Under the pieces are notes generated by a model that saw only the letters and a list, made by a program, of their open reading frames with translations, was not told the DNA's origin and ran no database searches. Positions 45,700 to 58,025 of a stretch of 64,000 nt of DNA are shown piece after piece. The position numbers and the translations under genes were made by a program. Each line of letters opens with the position of its first letter. The first letter of the stretch is position 1. Location: contig CM060892.1 of the NCBI GenBank assembly GCA_030762935.1, positions 87,116,827 through 87,180,826 on the forward strand, read 5' to 3'. Source of the stretch: Hymenopus coronatus (taxonomy: Eukaryota > Arthropoda > Insecta > Mantodea > Hymenopodidae).

Positions 45700-45965
45700 T
45701 CTGTCGCTATCTGTGGTCTAAAGGCAACATGCTAGTCTCTGGTTCCCAAGCTCACGGGTTCAAACTCGGTTGATTTTTTCCCTTCGGAAGGAAAGCCGAT
45801 AGTGTCGTGTCGTTTATTTACGGCAAGTAAATGACTTCAAGTCTAATAAAGAGGTCTTTGAGCAACATTAAGCGGTATTTCACGCCAAAAATAGAATGAG
45901 GTGTTTAGAATTGTAGGGGTTAAAGAGCGTCCATAAATAACACTCAGTTTAATTTTAATTTCAAC
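45700..45965 (+). mobile_element. tRNA-derived SINE, family C
   Basis: CTATCTGTGGTCTAAAGGC head, GGGTTCAAACTCGG B-box region, TTCGGAAGGAAAGCC, CGTTTATTTACGGCAAGTAA, tail GGTTAAAGAGCGTCCATAAA. Confidence 0.8.
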
Positions 45966-46440
45966 AAACATTAAAATTGTGCCCCACCAGATAATTTAGC
46001 CACGAGCTACCATTGGCTTCAAGTCAATCCAGTGGGTTGTGCATGTGAAACAAAATCAAAATGCTAACCATTGAAGAGAGAACGTTTTCTTTAATGGTGA
46101 TAAGACTCCAGAAAATGTAAAACGTAAATTTCTTGCACATTTTACACATTCGGTATGTCATCGCGATACGTGACAGATTTCATTTTTAAACTCCCTGAAA
46201 CCGGGTGTATGCTCCGAAAAGCATAGAGAGGCAATAGAGGCAAAAGGGTGAAATTTCAAGTTTAATGTTAAGAAGCCCCACTATATGAATACGGAAATCA
46301 GCACAAGAAACAACTGTTTCTGTGCAGGCAATACAAAGAGCTATTAGTAAGGAAATGAAATTGCATCGCTATAAATGCAAAGTACCCCCAAAACAGACGC
46401 GGGAATCCATACACAAAAGTTGTCGAGTGTTAGCGAATTT
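45966..46440. other. Unassigned sequence
   Basis: Contains scraps such as GAAAATGTAAAACGTAAATT. No family assigned. A Tc1/mariner relic is possible but I could not support it. Confidence 0.35.
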
Positions 46441-46454
46441 TTCTTTAACCAGAA

Positions 46455-46700
46455 TGATTCCCTAATCCCCTCAGAGTCTGGAAGTATGAATGTGAGAGTG
46501 AATGAACGTGTGTATAATGATATAAAAATGATTAACCTAAAGTTCTAAAGTTCTAAACCTTCAGTAATATGATTTGTTTCACAAATCAAAGCCCCCGATA
46601 TGACCATTGAAGCTAAAGGAAGACAATTGAAGTTACAAATGAACCAATAAAAAGAGAACAAGAGTCGAGCTCTGCTATAGGGATGAGGAAAGCATTCCTA
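46455..46700 (+). mobile_element. tRNA-derived SINE, family E, diverged
   Basis: GAGTCTGGAAGTATGAATGT and CCCCCGATATGACCATTGAA correspond to CAGTGTCTAGAAGTATGAA and CCCGCCGATAAGACCAAGAA in the better copy at 59899-60240. Confidence 0.55.
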
Positions 46701-46717
46701 ACATCTTCTATGATAAA

Positions 46718-47035
46718 TTCCATGGCACGACAGTCCACAGGAGACCTTGGTCTACCGCCCAGCCACTGCATCCCCCATCTAGGCCCGAAGGCTTCATGAA
46801 TGGGGTGCAGTGCTGGAGGGTGAGACGTGATCAGCGCCTCGAGTCCTTTCCGGTCGGTTGGTGGAGCCGCTACTTCTCAATCAAATAGCTCCTAAATTGA
46901 CGGCCCCCAGGGACCTTACGAGGCTGAGTGCATCCCGGACCAGGTCTCCGAGCGCGGAAAAATTCCCCACCCCGGTACCGGGAATCGAACCTAGGTTTTC
47001 CGATTGGAAAGCAGCCGCGCTACCACCGCGCTAAG
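46718..47035 (-). mobile_element. tRNA-derived SINE, family B
   Basis: Reverse copy, about 318 bp. The minus strand starts CTTAGCGCGGTGGTAGCGCG with an A box, has GGTTCGATTCCC as B box, and ends at the TGTCGTGCCATGGAA tail. Confidence 0.88.
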
Positions 47036-47199
47036 AACAATAGTGGTAATAATTATTCTCAATTTCAGTTCAGCTCATCTTCATTCTCGACAATAATTAG
47101 CAGATCTATTGCATCTGAAAGGTCATGAGTGAACGTGCTAGTGCATTTACTTCATCGTGGAAATATATTTGAGACACCCGCTAGCTCAAAAATATAGAA

Positions 47200-47960
47200 T
47201 TTGGAAATTTCACCATGTCGGATGTCTTTAATAAATGTCAGTCACATATGGTGAAGACGTTAAGGATTAGGATTTCACACAGACGGAGTCCCTTAGTCCC
47301 GAGGAGAGCACTGCACGGAGGCCCTTGTGGCCCTTTGTGACTTGCGTGGTTCCAGGGAGATAGGAATGAACGGAGACACTTTTGTAACCTATACAGATGG
47401 CAGTAGAACTGAAGCATGCTCTGGAGTAGCAATTTTATATAGGAATAAATTCAAATATCAATTACAATACGAATTAAGTAAACAACGCTTCAACATCGAA
47501 ATTCTTAGGCTTTCACGGCCGGTGTCAATACTGGCTGGAGTATAATCCGGGCTTGTGGGCCGTGGTCTAGTGGGCTCCTCCTTCAACATTTACAAAATTG
47601 GAAAAGGCAATGGCAAAGAAAACCAATGGCCTGTAGACAAAAAATATTTTTCTATGTTTCAGAAAGAATTAAATTAAGAATTAATTTAACAACAAATCTT
47701 ACATCAATGATGACAGGGCATGGAAGATTAAAATCATATTACTACAAATTTCAAATAACGGAAAATCCAAACTGCCCATGAAGGGAGGAGAACAAACACC
47801 TGACCACATATTATATGACTGTAGCAATTTTAAGGAGGAAAGGAAGACATTCAAAAGAAAAGAAGAGGAAAATTGCCACCATCTGAAATAGAAATTGTAT
47901 TTAAAGAATATGTTTATTTTGTAAATGCTGTTGATTTAAGAAAGCATAAATGAAATATAC
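47200..47960 (+). pseudogene. 3' part of a LINE: RNase H domain and zinc-knuckle-like region, decayed
   Basis: VTYTDGSRTEACSGVAILYR at about 47383-47442 is the first motif of a retroelement RNase H (catalytic Asp in TDGS). Downstream, TGHGRLKSYYYKFQITENP at about 47717-47773 and a scrap reading TPDHILYDC-like in another frame (47797-47825) match the tail that follows RNase H in Jockey/I-like LINEs. The frame is interrupted by stops and by a Penelope-like fragment at 47508-47575. Confidence 0.7.
47508..47575 (+). mobile_element. Penelope-like element left-end fragment inside the LINE relic
   Basis: GGCTTTCACGGCCGGTGTCA and GGGCCGTGGTCTAGTGGGCT match the left end at 1567-1635 (CTTTCACAGCCGGTGTCCAT; GCCGTGGTCTGTAGG). 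Only about 68 bp is present. Confidence 0.65.
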
Positions 47961-48730
47961 TTTGTATTACAATATAATTATTAACATTTAAAGATCCAGA
48001 TACCTTATTAAATCAATAGCACATAAGGAAAACTAAACATGTAGTGCTACACTATGTAATGGAACATGAGGTAGTATTTATATCCCTACTCTTGTTGCCG
48101 ACATTTTTAAATCATATTCCATTTTGTGTATTTGTTGTTCAGATGTTTTCTTATTGCATACCGAGGTTGAAATCTCTGGGAGCAATATTTTCGTGTGCTT
48201 TCGTTAGAAATAAATGTTTTGATTTTCTCTCTGCATTTTGTTCGTTGTAAATAAGTACTGCAGTAATTTTCTTGGCTGTGAAGCCAGAAATTATAAAAGA
48301 GACTGTTCATAAGCAAGGAAAGGGCACTCTGAGACTATTCGAGTGAGGTCGATTGTGACCGCGCGGTATCTGGTTCATAGGCAGGGGATCGTAAGCTACT
48401 ACGCGTGCAGTTAAGTTTCCGCGTTGATTTAAAAACGCGTATAAATTTGCAGCGGAATTGTTAATTGACTTCCATTTATTGAATTGAAAGTAATAATAAA
48501 TAATTTTCTGTCGGAATTGATAAAGCATAAGAATCTCAAAAGATAGAATTTTCGCGTCAAAGGGAAGCACAGTTTTGCACTAGTGATTGCGATTTCGTGT
48601 ATGGATTGTAAAATTTAATCGAAAATAAATTTCAATTCTGCAAACAGAATTTCAGTTATGGAGTACTTGAGAACCTATTGGCCACCATCAATAAATAGCC
48701 TGGATCTAGAGCCCATAGGCCCTGATAGCA
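47961..48730. other. Unassigned sequence
   Basis: No recognised gene or repeat. The short open frames here lack motifs. Confidence 0.45.
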
Positions 48731-48732
48731 CC

Positions 48733-48785
<53 letters not shown>
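48733..48785. repeat. (GA)n microsatellite
   Basis: About 26 GA units. The Arg-Glu and Ser-Leu dipeptide frames over it are artefacts of the repeat. Confidence 0.97.
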
Positions 48786-48787
<2 letters not shown>

Positions 48788-48989
48788 GTCTCTTAGCTCG
48801 CACCGACAAAAACCCAGACAAGCTTCGGCGGGACTGTAATGGTTCCAGAGTGAAGGCCTCCGACGCCGCTTTTACCCAACACACCCGAAGGAGCCATAGC
48901 CTGAAAGCACTTAGAGGCCCCCGAAGCATGTACCGATAGAGCGGTACCCTGAAGACGCCGGGAATAAACCACTAATGTTCGCGCACCGT

Positions 48990-49620
48990 GTAGCTCCTGA
49001 AGTATTTGAAGACAATAATCCATGGCTCCCTCTTAACCATAGCTCGATGGAAAGTTGCAGTTGAAAGAAGTACCGTAATGCAGGTTTGACTTTACACGTC
49101 CACCAGGATGCTATATTTGCAGTAGTAGAAATCTGAACAATCCTTCCCCACCATTAAACAAAAAGCAATGAGTTTCCAGTAACCTCTACCTCTACTGTAG
49201 ATCGCTTATCTACCTTTAGTGACATTAATGAGTGTGTTATGATCACCAAATGCCACAGATACGATTTCCGTGCGGTGAATGCACGGCAAAGCTCATCCGG
49301 AATATACATGGGTCCAACGACGAAACTGAATACCCTCTCGAGAAGGTAAACTGACTGTGGAAAAATGTTTTTGGTCCCAAGTATCCTTCAGGTGCATTTG
49401 TTCTACCAATTGCTGCAAAATAATACAACCATTAAAGACCCCACGTCAATCTCTGGTCACCAGCGTACAATTAAAATCACCGACAAGCACAAAAAGTGCA
49501 CCTGGTTTTGCTAGATATCTTTGGTTGTTTTCGTTTATTATTAGAGGGTATACAGAGTATAGAACTTCACGAAAGTATTGCTATCGTATATTGCCGAAAT
49601 AGCCTACCGGAAGGAAGACC
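48990..49620 (-). pseudogene. LINE endonuclease (EEP-type) remnant
   Basis: Minus strand: ALFVLVGDFNCTLVTRD at about 49498-49448 contains the GDFN motif of the apurinic-type endonuclease. Downstream are LKDTWDQKHFSTVSLPSREG (about 49394-49335), the L.D.WR...FT..SR pattern, then IVSVAFGDHN (about 49258-49229), the position of the SDH motif, then GRGYWKLIAF. Stops interrupt every frame. Orientation is opposite to the RNase H remnant at 47.2-48.0 kb, so they are separate insertions or an inverted pair. Confidence 0.65.
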
Positions 49621-52225
49621 TCAAAACAGTTTAATTTTAAGCTCTGTCAATAAATAATCGCCTATCGAAGGTCTCAGAGCATGGTTGGTCTCATTTAAAT
49701 GTCATAAAAAAGTTTATATTAAAATATATACTTCCTGTAATAAGCAAATATCTATGACATTACTTATCAAGAAGTATTTTATAAGTTGTTGGACCAGCTA
49801 TCTAAGGAACGTTAAGTGGAACTCTTATGTGAACACCTATAAGCATTCAAAGTAAAAGAATCGTATCCGCAACGCTGCCAGAATGAGCATAAATAGGAAG
49901 CACTCCAGAACCAAACCAATTTCAACTATAATTTTCCTTAATAAGTTTAGATGAATATTGGACATCCTGTCGTTTGTTGCTGGCCGGTTGCCAGAGTCTG
50001 CCTCTTTCACTTTGGTACGAGCCGGAAAGTTATAAAATAACTGTGGCATTTTCTGGGGTTACTGTCGTGTTGAGATACCTTCTACCTCCAGCCTCATGAC
50101 CTGTACTGACCTCATAGCCAAGGATATCAGCTAGTCAATAATAAACAACTATTCCGCCTTAAAAGGAACATATTACACTCAGACGCCGCTACCTCCTCAT
50201 CACTTAAAACCTCCATGACTGCGTCTTGGGAATTGGCAAATTGATACAGGAGGCATCTAGATTACATTTCGTTTCTCAACAAGAGGAGTAAGAATATCAG
50301 TCCACATCTGTACGTCCGGACTCTGCAACAACAATATTTCCTACACTACAGGAATGCCACCCTCCTCATTTGAAGGTTGACTTAAGGTATTTTCAGACAT
50401 CGGTTCCACCGCCGATGTTATAATCGCAAAGCACTTTGATTCCTTAACTGCATTATAGGAATACGTATTAACACCCACCGCCGCACTGAAAGTTACCGGT
50501 CGATTCCTCCCCAAGCACTTATGGGAAGTCTCATTGACCGAAGCGGACAAGCTGATTTCACGGGTGTGTTGTCATGATACAAACGACATCTTGTGATTGA
50601 TCGATGTTAATAGCTACCAAATGCATATCAATAACCAGAGTAGATATTACGTTTCAACTCCATCTTCACTGTAAGTACGCCATTGTTAGACGGGATGAGA
50701 CACTGAGAGTCCAATTTCCTCTGCCCTTGTGTAATTCACAGTTTCCGCGATAATATTGCGTAATGCACCTCAGAAGGCGCGTTAATTGTTTGCTGATTAC
50801 CCAGTTTAATGTTCACTTTTATGATTTCACTGGAGGTGTATGTAAAGTTTTTTTCATCTTTATAACAAGCTATAAGAACATCGTACAATACCGCCGATAT
50901 AATTTTCACATATTTTCACATAGTTTCTGGTAAGAAGCTTGACAGTGTCCACTTAATGTGTTTGCAGCTCCATGAAATTTACTAGCCACTGGGGATTTCT
51001 GATCTATTGCATTAAACTGAATTTTAATGGTATTCACTCGTTTATAAGTTACCATGATAGCCGGTTAAGACTTCCTAAACAGACAAAAATATATAACCAG
51101 TTTAACAAGAGTGTAAGCGGAAACCCAATAATGACCTGCCAATATACGTAGCAGCACACAAAACAGAACAACCCGTACTATTCCCTGTTTCGATAAGTCT
51201 GCCCCACTAATATATAACCTTCCGTACTCAATTCCCTTCCTCTTTCCCCTGATTGGCTGAGTACACCTTTGAATAGCGATATTCAAATCCTATCCAGTGC
51301 AAGGTTAGATGATAAAAGTGATATAAATACTCCGCTATTAGATATGAATTGTCATCCGAGAAGGACCCTACTTATATATTTGTTGATAAAATGTACACAT
51401 ATTTTAGATGCACTAACTGTAGTTGCATTATATATTTGATCCATTCGACTATAAAAATGCAAACTTGACAATTCACTTCGGAGTCATAAACGCAAATATT
51501 CACCTTAAATAAGAGAAAACTTTGTAACCGCCTATTCCCCACGGTAGCCAATGAGAGGTGACTAATCATGTGGCAGTTAAGAGTGCGGGACAGAGTTATA
51601 TGGGATAGATCTTAGTGCCGGCTTACATTCAAACACGCCATTGTCTGACAACCTCACGGTACGCCGACCGCTGCACGACTACGAATGACTCTTGTCCAGC
51701 AACAGAATATATTTGTATATTTTTTACAATGACTTACATAAAGAAAGTTATTAAATTGTGCCCTTTTACATTATTCATATATTTAATGTGTGAATTAATT
51801 TATTTATCGTATCGATAAATCTCTGTTTCTCCATTTTTCTACAAAATAATTATTAATTTAACATGGCAATACGGTATCAAAATACAGGACTTATTTTGGA
51901 CTGTAGCACTGCACTGATAGTTTTTATACAACACAGACTATTTCGGAAATAGTTAAAGCTACGGAAAGAGATTTATTAAAAATTGCCTATTTTAATCAAC
52001 TCGACAATTGTCCTGTGTTAACCATCCATTACATATAGTTTTCTAGTTCATAGAATACTTTCAGAAGAATGTGATTATTTAGTTATTTATAATGAAAATA
52101 AACAATAAATTTAAAGTATCTTAAAATGGTTTTATTTTAATAAAATATCCGTCTTTTCCAAAATAATACAAAATTGATAGACATTTTCTAAGAAAATATT
52201 TATCTAATATAAAATGCAGTGTAAG
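49621..52225. other. Unassigned sequence, possibly upstream part of the LINE relic
   Basis: On the minus strand this would be the 5' side of the endonuclease remnant, where LINE ORF1 normally lies, but I could not identify a gag-like zinc knuckle. From about 51,700 the sequence is very AT-rich. No PHR or SINE is visible in these 2.6 kb. Confidence 0.45.
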
Positions 52226-52226
52226 T

Positions 52227-52227
52227 G

Positions 52228-52262
<35 letters not shown>

Positions 52263-52272
52263 CGCGCACGCG
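52227..52272. repeat. (GT)n(GC)n microsatellite
   Basis: About 14 GT units followed by about 7 GC units: alternating purine-pyrimidine DNA with potential to form Z-DNA. Confidence 0.95.
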
Positions 52273-52489
52273 TGAGTGTGTTGGCTCAGAGGAACTCAAC
52301 TTGGATTCTTCGTGGAGTCTCGATATCTAGTGTTTATGTTGGATATGATATATCCTTTAACAAATTAACCGGAAGAAAAACAAGGAAAATAAAATACGAA
52401 AGATGATCAGAAACTAGGTTTACAACGCCTACAAGCGAGTATATTTTGTTTCATATAGTCAATACAGCCTTCTGAGAGTACTTAACTTA

Positions 52490-53260
52490 GGTTAATTTCC
52501 CACATAGTTTCTATAAAGGTTGAGGCACTTGTCGCTTCGTGGGATGAGTTTGAATATTCTCTACTGGTAAACATTCTGTCCATGTGTGTTCAACCACATT
52601 GTCGTGAAGAGTTGCACCTCCACATCTGAAGCGAATCGTCGGCCTCTTAGGTGTTCCTTCAACTGAGAAAAAGGTATAAACCGCTTAGAGCGAGATCTGG
52701 GCTGGAGAATGGTAGATAATATAAAAGCGAATCTGCTTCAACAGCTTGGTGGTATGAGGTAGTGTGTTGTCATGAAGGAAGATGACACACTCTGTGAGTA
52801 GTCCTGGCCGTTTCCTCCCGATTGCTTCGCGCAATCGCGCAATGGTCTCGTAACATCGGTCAAGTTCACGTGTACCCTCTTTCCAAAAGCTCCACGAGTA
52901 TGACACCCGCGCTGTCCCAAAACCTGTGGCCATTACCTTCCCGGCAGATGGCACCACCTTAAACGTCTTTGACTTTGGAGAAGAGGGGTGTTTCCATCCC
53001 ATTGACGACCGTTTACTGCTGGAGGTATGTGGTGGACCTATTTTCGTCACCCATAGTAATGCGGCGAAGAAAACTGTTCTCTTCCATGGAGAACCGTTGC
53101 AAATGGTGCAGACTTGGTCCCACGCGCTTCTCCTTGTTTTGGCTGGATAGATTTCGAGCACTCATCGGGGAAAACTTTCCAGTTCTGCAGAATATCGTGA
53201 ACAATGCGATGAGTGCTTCCAAAAGATATTCCCAGTTCTACCGTCTTATGTCGTAACGTG
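52490..53260 (-). pseudogene. Mariner transposase, inactivated
   Basis: Minus strand. The open frame 53161-52685 carries the middle of the catalytic domain: REAIGRKRPGLLTECVIFLHDN with the second catalytic Asp intact in HDN. After a frameshift at about 52710, the third motif reads SSPDLALSG, with Gly at 52680-52682 where mariners have the last Asp of PSD. The C-terminal region continues in other frames to about 52490. The N-terminal DNA-binding half (53200-53530) is unreadable without further frame changes. Confidence 0.85.
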
Positions 53261-53540
53261 AATCTGAATCTGCTCCTCCACGCGAGTCGTGTTCAAATCT
53301 GTTGGTGCCGCGTAGGGTCGGTCATTGTGATACTCGTCGCTGACTTTTCTCTACCGGCTGCAAACTTTCGTCACCAGTCTGCGAGACATTGCAGTCTCTC
53401 TATAATCAGCTAAGGTTACGTGTTTCGCGGATTTCTTCGCGAGACCAGCTTTTCTAACGAGTCGATATATTTATGTTTACTTTGCAGTAGCACTGTAGGT
53501 GGCAGTTGGCTGAACTCAGCACAGTTACCAACGGCATGTA

Positions 53541-53784
53541 GGCCGCACCGTGGCCGAGTGGTTAGACAATTCGCCTCTCACCTAGACGGCCCGGGTCCGA
53601 TCCCAAGTGACCGCATGTGAGATTTGTGGTGGACAAAGCGGTGATGGGGCGGGTTTTCTCCGGGTTCTCCGGTTTTCCCCGCCATCTCATTCCACCGGTG
53701 CTCCATATTCATTCATGTATCACCAGTGTCACTGCCTGCGGTGCCATCAGTAGTTAAAGCGGGCGTTAAACACTACAAAAAAAT
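53541..53784 (+). mobile_element. tRNA-derived SINE, family A, full length with 8-bp target-site duplication
   Basis: Reference copy of family A: GGCCGCACCGTGGCCGAGTG (A box TGGCCGAGTGG), CCCGGGTCCGATCCC (B box), CTCCGGGTTCTCCGG body, AAGCGGGCGTTAAACACTAC tail with A7. GGCATGTA flanks it at 53533-53540 and 53785-53792. It sits inside mariner element 3. Confidence 0.95.
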
Positions 53785-53962
53785 GGCATGTATTAGAATT
53801 ATCGCACACTACTAAGTTCGTTGTGATAGTCGAAAACTAAACATATGGGCCCTGTAACCTTAAATTCTGATCATCTCTCGTAAACAATACAACTAGACCA
53901 TGTCGCTTACAATAAATTATTTTTAACTTGTGTGGTTTTTTGTGTATCCACCAAATATATAA

Positions 53963-54815
53963 ATTTCTCTACCCAATGCTAAATGTACAGCTAGCTAGAG
54001 AAGATATTATATTTTACCCAAAAAATTCAATGACGAGATTTCATGGGAAACACATGTGATCCCTTGATAAAAAACATTTTTTTGAAAAACGTCTGCGCGG
54101 GCGCGCGCGTGTGGGAGGGGAGGTAGAATATGTCATATAGGGAAAGCTTCTTGAACACCAAACTTGATATTTATGTTTATCTTTCAAGGATGCACCTCGA
54201 AGATTTTATACCCAGTCCAAACTACCCTTTTAATGGAATATTGTTTCGAAATAATCAATTTCTCTAAAATGTTATAGCGATTTTGATTAAAATACTGTAT
54301 ATTTAAGATATTTACATGACAAATAAAATGTACATCTGGAACCTTTTGAGAATAGTATCTGAAATACTTTTCATTCTGAATGATTTTTGGTATATAATTC
54401 GTAAAGTAAGAGATAGACAAAAAGTAGATTTTCCTAAAGACGTACCTAATTTGTGACATACACAATTATTTTCTAGAACTAACCATTTACAAGATATTCC
54501 ATGTTATTCGTTTTGATTTTAAAATAGTTATACCTTTCTCAAACGGGATATCATCATTCGTTTCATATTTCATGTACTCGCCACGCAAAAAGAATCGAAC
54601 TTAAATATCATTGTATAGCGACAGTTTTTAAATATTTGACTATCGCTTTAGCCTAGTGTATTCCCTTATTTCCCTTCTACTTACAAGAAACCAAGTAATA
54701 ACATCACTTATGCCAATGTTTATTCGATTATCATGAAATAGAAGAATTATCTTCTATAAGTTTAGTTTGCAGAGCAGGTAAAGGAAGTCATATGAATCGA
54801 GCACATAATTTTTTC
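53963..54815 (+). repeat. PHR copy, forward, full length
   Basis: Head TTTCTCTACCCAATGCTAAA ... TAGCTAGAGAAGATATT, conserved block, CG-rich tract at 54089-54110 in place of GT, full body, and tail GTCATATGAATCGAGCACAT. Confidence 0.9.
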
Positions 54816-54824
54816 TCTAAGGAC

Positions 54825-55068
54825 GGCCGCGCCGTATCCAAGTGGTCAGACCACTTGTCTCTCACCTAGACGGTCCAGGTTCGATCCCAAGCGACTGTAT
54901 ATGAGATTTGTAGTGGACAAAGTGGCGCAGGGGCGGGTTTTCTCCGGGTTCTCCGGTTTCCCTCATCATCGCATTCCACCGGTGCTCCATCTTCATTCTA
55001 TGTACCACCAGTGTCAGCGCCTGCGGTGTGTGTATTAAAAGCGGGCTTTAAGCACTACCAAAAAATTG
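54825..55068 (+). mobile_element. tRNA-derived SINE, family A, with 9-bp target-site duplication
   Basis: GGCCGCGCCGTATCCAAGTG head, B box CAGGTTCGATCCC, tail GCGGGCTTTAAGCACTACC plus A-run. TCTAAGGAC flanks it at 54816-54824 and 55069-55077. Inserted just beyond the 3' end of a PHR. Confidence 0.95.
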
Positions 55069-55077
55069 TCTAAGGAC

Positions 55078-55312
55078 CAGCAAATGCTGAATACTACGCA
55101 AAATTGTTTCCATATTAGATGAGAGATGCGGAATAAATATCGCACTGAAAATTCCACTTATTGGGCCGCCCAAATCTCCTGACACATTGGAAAACTAATA
55201 CTTATAAACCATTGTTCCCAAATTTCACTCCCCTGTGATAAATGACATAGCAATTTTCACTTATAACTACAAAGAAACTATAAGAGATACAAAAATCGAA
55301 TGCAATGTGCAA
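55078..55312. other. Unassigned spacer
   Basis: No feature recognised. Confidence 0.45.
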
Positions 55313-56103
55313 AAATCTGATGTGTTCCATTCACATGATTTCTCTACATGGCAACTTATGCTTAAAAAGTTTAGCTTTTTATCTACCGCATGAAAATCGA
55401 GATAAACATTAGCAGAAATGGTTTTATTGCTTGCTTCCTTATAAGTAGAAGGGAAACGAGAGAGAACACTAGGGTAAAGCTGTTGCTAAGTGTATGTATG
55501 AGAAAAGTATAAGAATTTTAAAAATGAAACCAATAACAAGGAATATCTCAGATATGGTCAATTACAGGAAAAAGTGTATATGCCATAAATTATGTGTATT
55601 AACAAGATCTACATTTTTTGTGTAGTAAGTTTTTATCTATCTCTTACTTTACCAGTTATGCAAAATTAATCCAGAATAAAGAGTTATTTAGAGGATATTT
55701 ACAAAAATGCAGTTATGCATTTTATTTGTCATGTAATTTTATTTAATAAACGGTATTTTAATAAAAATATTTAGAGCCATTTTTGAGAAAATCAAAACTT
55801 TCAAATTTTTTTTTCCATTTAACGGTAGTTTGGTGTAGGGTTTGTTTCTTAAAATCTTTCTGTCCCATCCATGAAAGATACTAAACTTAAATACCAAGTT
55901 TGATGTTTTACTGACGTTTCGTTTTTGAGTTATCGTGTTTGGAGACACACACACGCGGATCTTTTTCTACAAATGCTTTATTTGGGTACAGGGACCTTAA
56001 AAGTGTATTTCCGGTGAAATCACGGTATCGAATTTTTGGATGACACACAATACGTCCTCTATACCTATAATGTATATCTACATACGTGCTAAAGAAAGTA
56101 TAC
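55313..56103 (-). repeat. PHR copy, reverse, near full length
   Basis: TCTGATGTGTTCCATTCACA tail, body, short CA tract at 55945, ATTTCCGGTGAAATCACGGT, and palindrome at about 56062-56103. Confidence 0.9.
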
Positions 56104-56147
56104 AAAAAAGTCCGGAAAATAAATATTGAACTGGAGAACTTTCAATG

Positions 56148-57151
56148 TTTTTACTTTCTCTACTCGTACTATATACATAGTGTATAAAGAAGGTGTTGCA
56201 TTCTACCCAAAAATCGATACCGATATTTTACCGGAAATAGACGTTTTAGGGTGCCCTGTATCCAAAAAAAGGATTTTCAGAAAAAGGTCCTTGTGTGTGT
56301 GCGTGTGTGTGTGTTAGTGTATGTGTGTGAGTGTGTGTGTGTGTATGTGTGTGTTTGTGAACACAACTCAAAAATGAAAACTCGGTAAAATACCAAACTT
56401 GGATTTAAGTTTACTATCTTCCAGGAATGCGACATGAAGATTTTGATAAGAGTTCCCCTACCCCAAACTACCCTTTACACGAAAAAAAAAACGAAAATTT
56501 TTCATTTCTTAAAAATGGCTCTAACGATTTTGATTAAAATACGATATATAAAAGATATTTATATGGAAAATAAAATGTATATTTTGAATTTTCTGGGAAT
56601 AGCTTCTAACGATCTTTTGATTTTCTTAAAAATACGATATATGAAAGATATTTATATGGCAAATAAAATGTATATTTTCTTTAAATTTCTGGGAATAGTG
56701 TCTAAAGACTTCTTTATTCTGAATGGATTTTCCTGAATTTTGCGTAATTGATAAACCGTAATAGATAGACAAAAACTTACTAGATAAAATTACAGATAAC
56801 GTTAAAACACACAATTTACAATTTTTTTTCGTGGAATTGATCATTTCTGAGATATTCCTTGTTAGTTGTTTCGGAACTAAAATAAATACTTTTTTCACAC
56901 GGAAAGTTGTAAATTCCTGGACCTGCATAGAGACGGATTTCATCCACATTGCAATCGACTTTTAAAAGCTTTGACTATCGCTTTAGCCTAATGTATTCCC
57001 TTTATCTTCTACTTACAAGGAGGAAAATAATTAAGATAATATCTGCTGTTTTTCTCGATTATCATGAAGTATATAGAACAATAAGTTTTTTAACACTAAT
57101 TTGTTACAGAGATGTAGAGAAAGTCATGTGATTGTAACACATTATATTTTT
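56148..57151 (+). repeat. PHR copy, forward, with internal duplication
   Basis: Head TTTTTACTTTCTCTACTCGT / TAGTGTATAAAGAAGGTG, TTTTACCGGAAATAGACG, GT-rich tract 56290-56358, and body with an internal duplication of about 90 bp (56521-56606 and 56607-56705). Tail GTCATGTGATTGTAACACAT. About 1,004 bp. Confidence 0.92.
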
Positions 57152-57154
57152 TTT

Positions 57155-58025
57155 AATTTCTCTACACGTACTATGTACATTGTGTATAGAGAAGGTGTTG
57201 TATTCCACCCAAAACTGTGATACCGAGATTTCATGTTTTGGATCTCCCTGAATCCAAAAAAAGGCATTTTTGGAAAGAGGTGCGTATGTTTGTTGTGTGT
57301 GTATGTGTGCATGAGTCTGTGGGCAGCACAGCTCAGAAACGAAAAGACCGTTTAATACCAAACTTGGTATTTAAGTTTGGTACCTTCCAAGGCTGCGACA
57401 CGAAGATTTCAAGAAAATCCCCCCATCACAAACTACCCTTTACATGGATTTTTGTTCGAACATTTTTATTTTCTCAAAAATGGCTAACGATTTTGATTAA
57501 AATATTTTATATTTAAGATATTTGCAAATAAAATGTATATCTTAAATTTTCTGGGAATAGCTTCTAAAGAAATCTTTATTCTCTATGATTTTTATTGAAT
57601 TTTGCATAACTGGTAAATCGTAAGAGATAGACAAAAACTTATTGCGCAACAAATGCAGATCACGATAAAACACACAACTTATGTCATATTTTTTTTTTTT
57701 TTTTTTTTTTTTTTGGAGTTGATCGTTTTTTTTTAGATATTTCTTGTTATTGGTTTCAGCTTTAAAAAACTTACTTTTCTCATACAGGAATTTTTCAACT
57801 CATGTCCATACAAACAAAGGAACTTCAGTCACATAGCAAATCAGTTTTGACTACCACGTTATGGTACTCCCTTATTTCGCTTCTACTTACAAGGAAGCAA
57901 GATTAAGACTATTTCTGCTAATTATTTCTGGATTAGCATGAAGTAAATAGAAGCATAAGCTTTCTAGCAATAATTTGTTGCAGAGATGTAGAGAAAGTCA
58001 TGTGAATGGAACACATCAGATATTT
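57155..58025 (+). repeat. PHR copy, forward, full length, in tandem with the preceding copy
   Basis: Head TTTCTCTACACGTACTATGT / TGTGTATAGAGAAGGTG begins 3 bp after the previous tail. Contains a 22-T run at about 57690-57713 in the body. Ends GGAACACATCAGATA. Confidence 0.93.

Larger units (their letters stand above)
52397..53880 (-). mobile_element. Mariner element 3, with a SINE nested inside
   Basis: TA at both ends (52395-52396 and 53881-53882). Terminal inverted repeats start CGAAAGATGATCAGAAACTA and CGAGAGATGATCAGAATTTA. Without the nested SINE the element is about 1.23 kb, the normal mariner size. The end sequence differs from both elements near 30 kb, so it is a third mariner lineage. 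Confidence 0.9.

Noticed and set aside
48658..49023. Overlapping frames around the (GA)n tract
   Set aside because: Arg-Glu and Ser-Leu runs come from the microsatellite. The flanks show no domain.
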